From Proales similis (Eukaryota > Rotifera > Eurotatoria > Ploima > Proalidae): DNA of 64,000 nt. The DNA lies in the NCBI GenBank assembly GCA_019059635.1, contig JAGVRJ010000008.1, forward strand, positions 1,116,001 to 1,180,000, written 5' to 3'. Shown one piece after another: positions 59,888 through 64,000 of this stretch. The stretch's first letter is position 1. Each line of letters starts with the position of its first letter. The notes below the pieces were generated by a model. The model saw nothing but the letters and a program-made list of their open reading frames with translations. It was not told the DNA's origin and searched no databases. The translations under genes were made by a program, and so were the position numbers.

Positions 59888-61319
59888 TCATAAAAGCGAC
59901 AACTTACGTCTTCTGGTCATTTGTCTCGTAACCAACTTGGTAGTCACTTTTTCGCTTCCCTCTCGACGTTTTTTAAACTGGAAGAGAATAAAGTTCCAAA
60001 GCATCCATGATTGAAGCAGGATAATGGCTGAAAGGGCTCCGACTCGAATTGACGGTGTATTGAAATTTCCTTGTTCAAAGTCGATCTTCTCTATGCTATC
60101 GCTTTTAAGACCAAACCTTTGAGCAAAGAGACATGCATAAATTGGTGATATTTAAAATGACAACCTCAAATTGATATGAATTACCAAAAGACAAATATGG
60201 AAATGACAATTGCAACCAAGCGAGCAAGCACGAAGAGAATGTTATAAATTTTGAAGCTTATTTTAAACGGTAAGAAATAATCATCTAGAGTTTCAGAATT
60301 CTTAATTTCTCATACTTCAAGTTGGATATCTGGTTTTTTCCGTAAAAGTACAAAATTCTCGACCAGTGAAAAAGGGCGTTCAAAACATGATCGATAAAGA
60401 GCAAAACGATTCCCACTCGTGAGAAGCTATTCAAAATTATTATATCAATAGAATTATTTGATTAATATTCAGCAAGATAATTACTTTAGTAGATAGATAA
60501 GAGCGGTAATGATAAAGTTGATTGCAGCGAAGCTAACTTTTGATGTGATTTCATCTCTCTTGACCTTCTGGAAATAGAGCTCGGGCAAAACATGAAGCCA
60601 ATAGCTAAGCTACACATTTTTCAGGTTTTATACGAGCTTAGACGTATGTTGATAATAAAAGTCAACCTGGATGATAAAAAACAATTTTGTACTAGCAGTC
60701 AGTCCGGTGTGTGGGTAGCCATTCCAGAGAGAACTAAAAGAAGTAAAATAGTCCTCCTTAGGGAAACATTCAATAACTTTATCAAGATGCCCTTTTCCTT
60801 GCATGCTTTACTTACCTCTGTGAAAATCAAGCCTTCCCAGAGTATTGATATAAGGTAGAATGCGAATAACTGTCCTGATTCATTAAACTTGTTTGATTTG
60901 GTCTTTGAGAGGCGCACTTTTCGGTTGAGTTTCTATTTATGTTTTTTTACATGATTGATTTGTTTGATGAGCGAGGAAAAAAGTTAGTCTTAGAAATCGC
61001 TTACATCGAGAACATATTCTTGAATGATTGCATGGATAATAACTGCAATCACGGTATAGAAAAAAAGCAAACAAACATCCAAAGGACCGTAAGTGAACAA
61101 AGCAGGTGAGGTCGAATTGAAGCTGATTTCTGTTAGGTTGTGCTTAGGTGCAATGAATGATGAGGCGATCGGCGATGTGACTTGGAACATGAGACCAATT
61201 ATGAAAACCATGGCCACACAAGTGGCAATATCACCATGATTTTGAATTATGAACTCATGGCTTAAATATGGCACATTCTTGCTATTGCTTGTCGGTCGTT
61301 TGCGTGCTGTCGTCACCAT
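59888..61319 (-). CDS. TRAM1: Translocating chain-associated membrane protein (TRAM)
   Basis: TRAM is a multi-spanning ER protein next to the Sec61 channel that assists insertion of nascent secretory and membrane chains. About seven exons run from ATG 61319. The first (61319-61005) reads VPYLSHEFIIQNHGDIATCV and ends AVIIHAIIQEYVLD; the second has LSKTKSNKFNESGQLFAFYL, the family hallmark. Later exons give WNGYPHTGL...KLFFIIQ, then WLHVLPELYFQKVKRDEI, VGIVLLFIDHVLNALFHWSR, IYNILFVLARLVAIVISI, and finally WMLWNFILFQFKKRREG with a basic cytosolic tail ending RRRKLSLL. These follow the TLC/TRAM order with about eight membrane spans. The tail is shorter than in vertebrates. Junctions of exons 5 and 6 (60130-60320) are approximate. 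Confidence 0.93.
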
Positions 61320-61996
61320 TCTGAGAAATCGTTATGTTCACTCAATCAAGTACCTTATAGAGTTAAATTTTTAGATTTGATTAAATTGAGACGAAATTCA
61401 TATAAACTCATAGCACTTAAAGAGAAGAGAACGTCGATGTGGCTCTATTCAGAGCTCAACTTATAATTGCATTGTCCCATCATGAATTATTGTTGACGTA
61501 AGCGCACTAGATACGCGAGCAATGTTGCTCGTGTATCCATAATGTGTGGTTTGAATTCACCATCTTAATAAATAACCGAGTGGCTTGTTTGGTAAAAATG
61601 CCCGTTTAAAACTCCGACCAATTATACCCGATATCTACACCAATCTAAGATTGCAATCTATAGCAGAGAGCAATGCCTGAAACTGTCAAAAAGTGGCTTT
61701 ACTTTACAAAATTTTTGCATTTTGTCTTCAATTTGCATTGCGCTTTGCCATTCTATGTAACGATTCACATCTTCCTTGTCTTTATAATTTGCATGTTTTA
61801 TTAACTGATTCTGGCTTCATTTTTCATCCGTCGGGTTATTAAAATAAGCCAGTCAAAATTAATATTTTAACAGTTTATTAACTTTATAGAACTTTCAAAT
61901 TTAGAGCGTGCGCATCGATTCACAAAGCAAGCTGAATTGGCAACAGAGCCATTTACTCAAATAGAGAAGAGCGACTTAGGCAAAAACGATTAAATA
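61320..61996. other. Divergent intergenic region between TRAM and the Spot14-family gene
   Basis: It is AT-rich, contains both presumed promoters, and no coding exon is seen. Confidence 0.45.
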
Positions 61997-62470
61997 ATGC
62001 AGTCATCTCATAAACGGCAAGGCTCTACTAGTAGTTTTAAAATGGACCCACTTCATACGAGTTTTTCCAATCTTGAAAACTTCATGATAATGGCCCAGCA
62101 CATGCAAGATGAAATAATGGTTCCGAGTAAGCTGCGCGATCAGAGGCTGGGTAAATGAAAGACTTCAAGTTTGACCTAAACTTTTGGGGTTATTAAAACG
62201 TCCATCTGAATAGATAGCGCAGTTACTGGCACCAAGCGAAACGATGTGCTTGATCATTATAAGTTTATTCTTTTAATTCGCAATCAATTCCTTCAGTCGA
62301 AGCCATTCAAAAACACCGAAGAGCTCGAAGAGAGTGGGCAGATCAATGAGGCAACATTCAAGGAAATGTACGAAAAGTTAGCTTTCCATTATACTGAAAT
62401 GATGGCCGCTTTTGATAAACTGTCAACTGATGCGAAACGAATTGTCGATTTGTATCAGGAAAATGTATAA
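61997..62470 (+). CDS. Spot14/MID1IP1-family protein
   Basis: This family (THRSP and MID1IP1) regulates acetyl-CoA carboxylase polymerisation, hence lipogenesis, and MID1IP1 also binds Mid1. Two exons (61997-62150 and 62212-62470, GT-AG) join in phase 1 to give about 137 residues. Diagnostic are the N-terminal helix with MAQHMQDEIMVPSKLRDQRL, matching the family's NMDQTVMVPSLLRDVPL, followed by DVLDHYKFILLIRNQF (family DMYSHYVLLKSIRNDI) and a C-terminal helical hairpin (FKEMYEKLAFHYTEMMAAF, ending VDLYQENV) at the place of the EQFHYHLRGLHTVL region. The linker between the two conserved parts is much shorter than in vertebrates. Confidence 0.85.
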
Positions 62471-63642
62471 GCATCGCACTCTTTGCCGCTTAGTATGAAT
62501 TTTTCGAAGCATTGCACTCTCTCTCAATACACTTATTCATAAAGCTGTATTTATATACCAATTTACTCAACTAGGCCGCCTATTTTATTTTTGGGCTTTG
62601 GTCTGGGTCAAAATTGACCTCAATCGCAATGAATGTGAATAAAAACTATTTTTTGGCTTATTTGCTTGCTTCTCTGATCTGGCCATCGCCGGTAATCAGG
62701 CTTCGCCAATAACCTCAGTCATAGCAAATTGAAGGGCTCGCATGTATTTCTAGTTTCAAGTGCACCACTTACTGCTATGGGTTGAAGATTTTTCGAACGA
62801 GCAGCCATTAGCTTCATATCTGCATTTAATTAAAATCGAAAATCCGAATTCAAGCTCGAACAATCAAACGCCAAATATAAATATTTTGATGAAGTAGGCG
62901 GAAAGAGTTTCAATTAAAGGCCACGTGTCTTTTCCTTACTAGCAAGTAAGATGGGCCGGGGGGAGTTAATATCCATTTGAGTTTCTAATGTCTATTTGGT
63001 TCTTATAAGCCGCAAGCTAAAATCCAAATTGAGCGTTTGTTTTCATAGAAACGCTGAAGCAAATGGAGCGAAACGCGCCGCCGCCTGCAGCGATTAAGTC
63101 TGTTTGTGAGCAGCTTGGCAAGGAAAATCAAGAACAGGCCATCGACAGGCAGACACAGAGATGGTCGGAGTTAATTTGATGTGGCCTTTGCTTAGCTGGT
63201 CTGTGCTTGATTATAACGCATGTGTGATTAGTCCTTCCTTATTTACCGCCGAATAGACTAGCCTCTTCAAGTTTATACATTTACTATAAACCACTCTCCA
63301 CCCCCAACAGTCTGACACATACGCATAGACACTCGCTCCCCAAATAAATGAATAATTTTAATAATGAGCGAATATTTGAGCGAGCGAGGACGGAATGCGG
63401 CAGAGCCGAGTGAAATCGATTTGCTCGCTTACTCACTCACATATACACTCTCTTGGCTTGAGTCGCTCATTCGCCATCGCGTCCCTCAAATAGCCTGCAC
63501 TCCTGCTCAAGCATAATTTGGTCAGTGGCCGAACGAACTTGGCCGCGATAGGCTGCCTGCTCGTCCTAATCCGAACTGTGCGTGCGAGTACCGAATCAAG
63601 TGAATCAGTAAGAGAGCATGTTTAAATCCGTATTTAGATGAT
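62471..63642. other. Intergenic region upstream of the last partial gene
   Basis: I see no coding exon. The part from about 63250 is richer in GAGCGA/CTCGCT-like and CACTC-type short motifs, perhaps a promoter region, but no defined element can be named. Confidence 0.4.
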
Positions 63643-64000
63643 ATGAGCTCGTACAAGATAACTAATTTGCCGCGAACAAAGGCGCTTAGTTTGGCGCATT
63701 CAATATCCACGAACGACTCCGACGGTGGTGGAGACATGTACGCACGCACAAGCACTTCGATTACGAGCTCGTATTCTGCAGTCAGTTCCCGCTCCACCGT
63801 AATAACAACAACTGCCGTAACCAGTATGCGATCTGAGACAAGCTATTCAAGCAGTTTGTTTAACAACAGCTCCAATGACAGCTGTGATTTAGAGAGAAGG
63901 CCTGTTCACCACTTCAAATCATTAAATCGGCACACTCCTGAGTCGATCGCATGTTCTAACAACCTAAGTGTTTCGAAACCACAATCAACTGCCGATGGAA
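63643..64000 (+). CDS. N-terminal part of an unrecognised Ser/Thr-rich protein, cut by window end
   Basis: A frame opens at ATG 63643 (MSSYKITNLPRTKALSLAHS) and stays open to the last base, at least 119 codons. It is very rich in Ser and Thr, with a GGGD stretch after about 30 residues, and no domain is visible yet. The next upstream ATG (63619) is in the same frame but is closed by a TGA. Composition and length, in a region full of stops elsewhere, favour a real first exon. Confidence 0.55.
   Translation, partial: MSSYKITNLPRTKALSLAHSISTNDSDGGGDMYARTSTSITSSYSAVSSRSTVITTTAVTSMRSETSYSSSLFNNSSNDSCDLERRPVHHFKSLNRHTPESIACSNNLSVSKPQSTADG

Overview
This window is nuclear DNA of a small, fast-evolving invertebrate animal. 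The evidence is: AT-rich sequence, split genes with very short GT-AG introns (many 49-70 bases), and a purely metazoan gene set (Inscuteable, a tau-family MAP, an AF4/FMR2-family protein, an NR1J-type nuclear receptor, an intermediate filament with a lamin tail). The motile-cilium gene TTC29 and the centriolar/ciliary gene CCDC138 argue against a nematode. The lamin-tail filament protein, together with the NR1J receptor, fits a protostome, perhaps a compact-genome spiralian. I cannot name the species.

Layout. 1-1060: six tandem copies of a roughly 187-base satellite, decaying rightwards. 2.8-11.8 kb: a dense cluster of a multi-exon C2H2 zinc-finger gene, RFC3, TIM8, a RAD6/UBE2A ubiquitin-conjugating enzyme with two alternative last exons, and TTC29. 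12.5-18.7 kb: a tau/MAP2/MAP4-family gene and three unrecognised genes. 19.1-31.7 kb: an AF4/FMR2-family gene, an unrecognised six-to-seven-exon gene carrying an inverted-repeat element in an intron, a small dispanin, and an NR1J-like nuclear receptor. 33.6-41.5 kb: a possible micro-gene, CCDC138, and an intronless intermediate-filament/lamin-tail protein with a very long charged helix inserted between rod and tail. 41.5-49.5 kb: about 8 kb with no gene I can support. 49.5-64 kb: a KCTD8/12/16-like gene, Inscuteable, an intronless Patched-related gene, TRAM, a Spot14/MID1IP1-family gene, and the start of a Ser/Thr-rich gene cut by the window end.

The genes do not form one pathway. Themes are replication/repair (RFC3, RAD6), cytoskeleton and cell division (tau, intermediate filament, INSC, CCDC138), motile cilia (TTC29), membrane/secretory function (TRAM, Patched-related, dispanin, TIM8 in mitochondria) and transcription (AFF, nuclear receptor, zinc fingers). 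The best candidates for something not previously described are the filament/charged-helix/lamin-tail architecture, the duplicated terminal exon of RAD6, and the foldback element. Exon boundaries were set by hand from splice consensus, reading frame and remembered family sequences; no database search was run.
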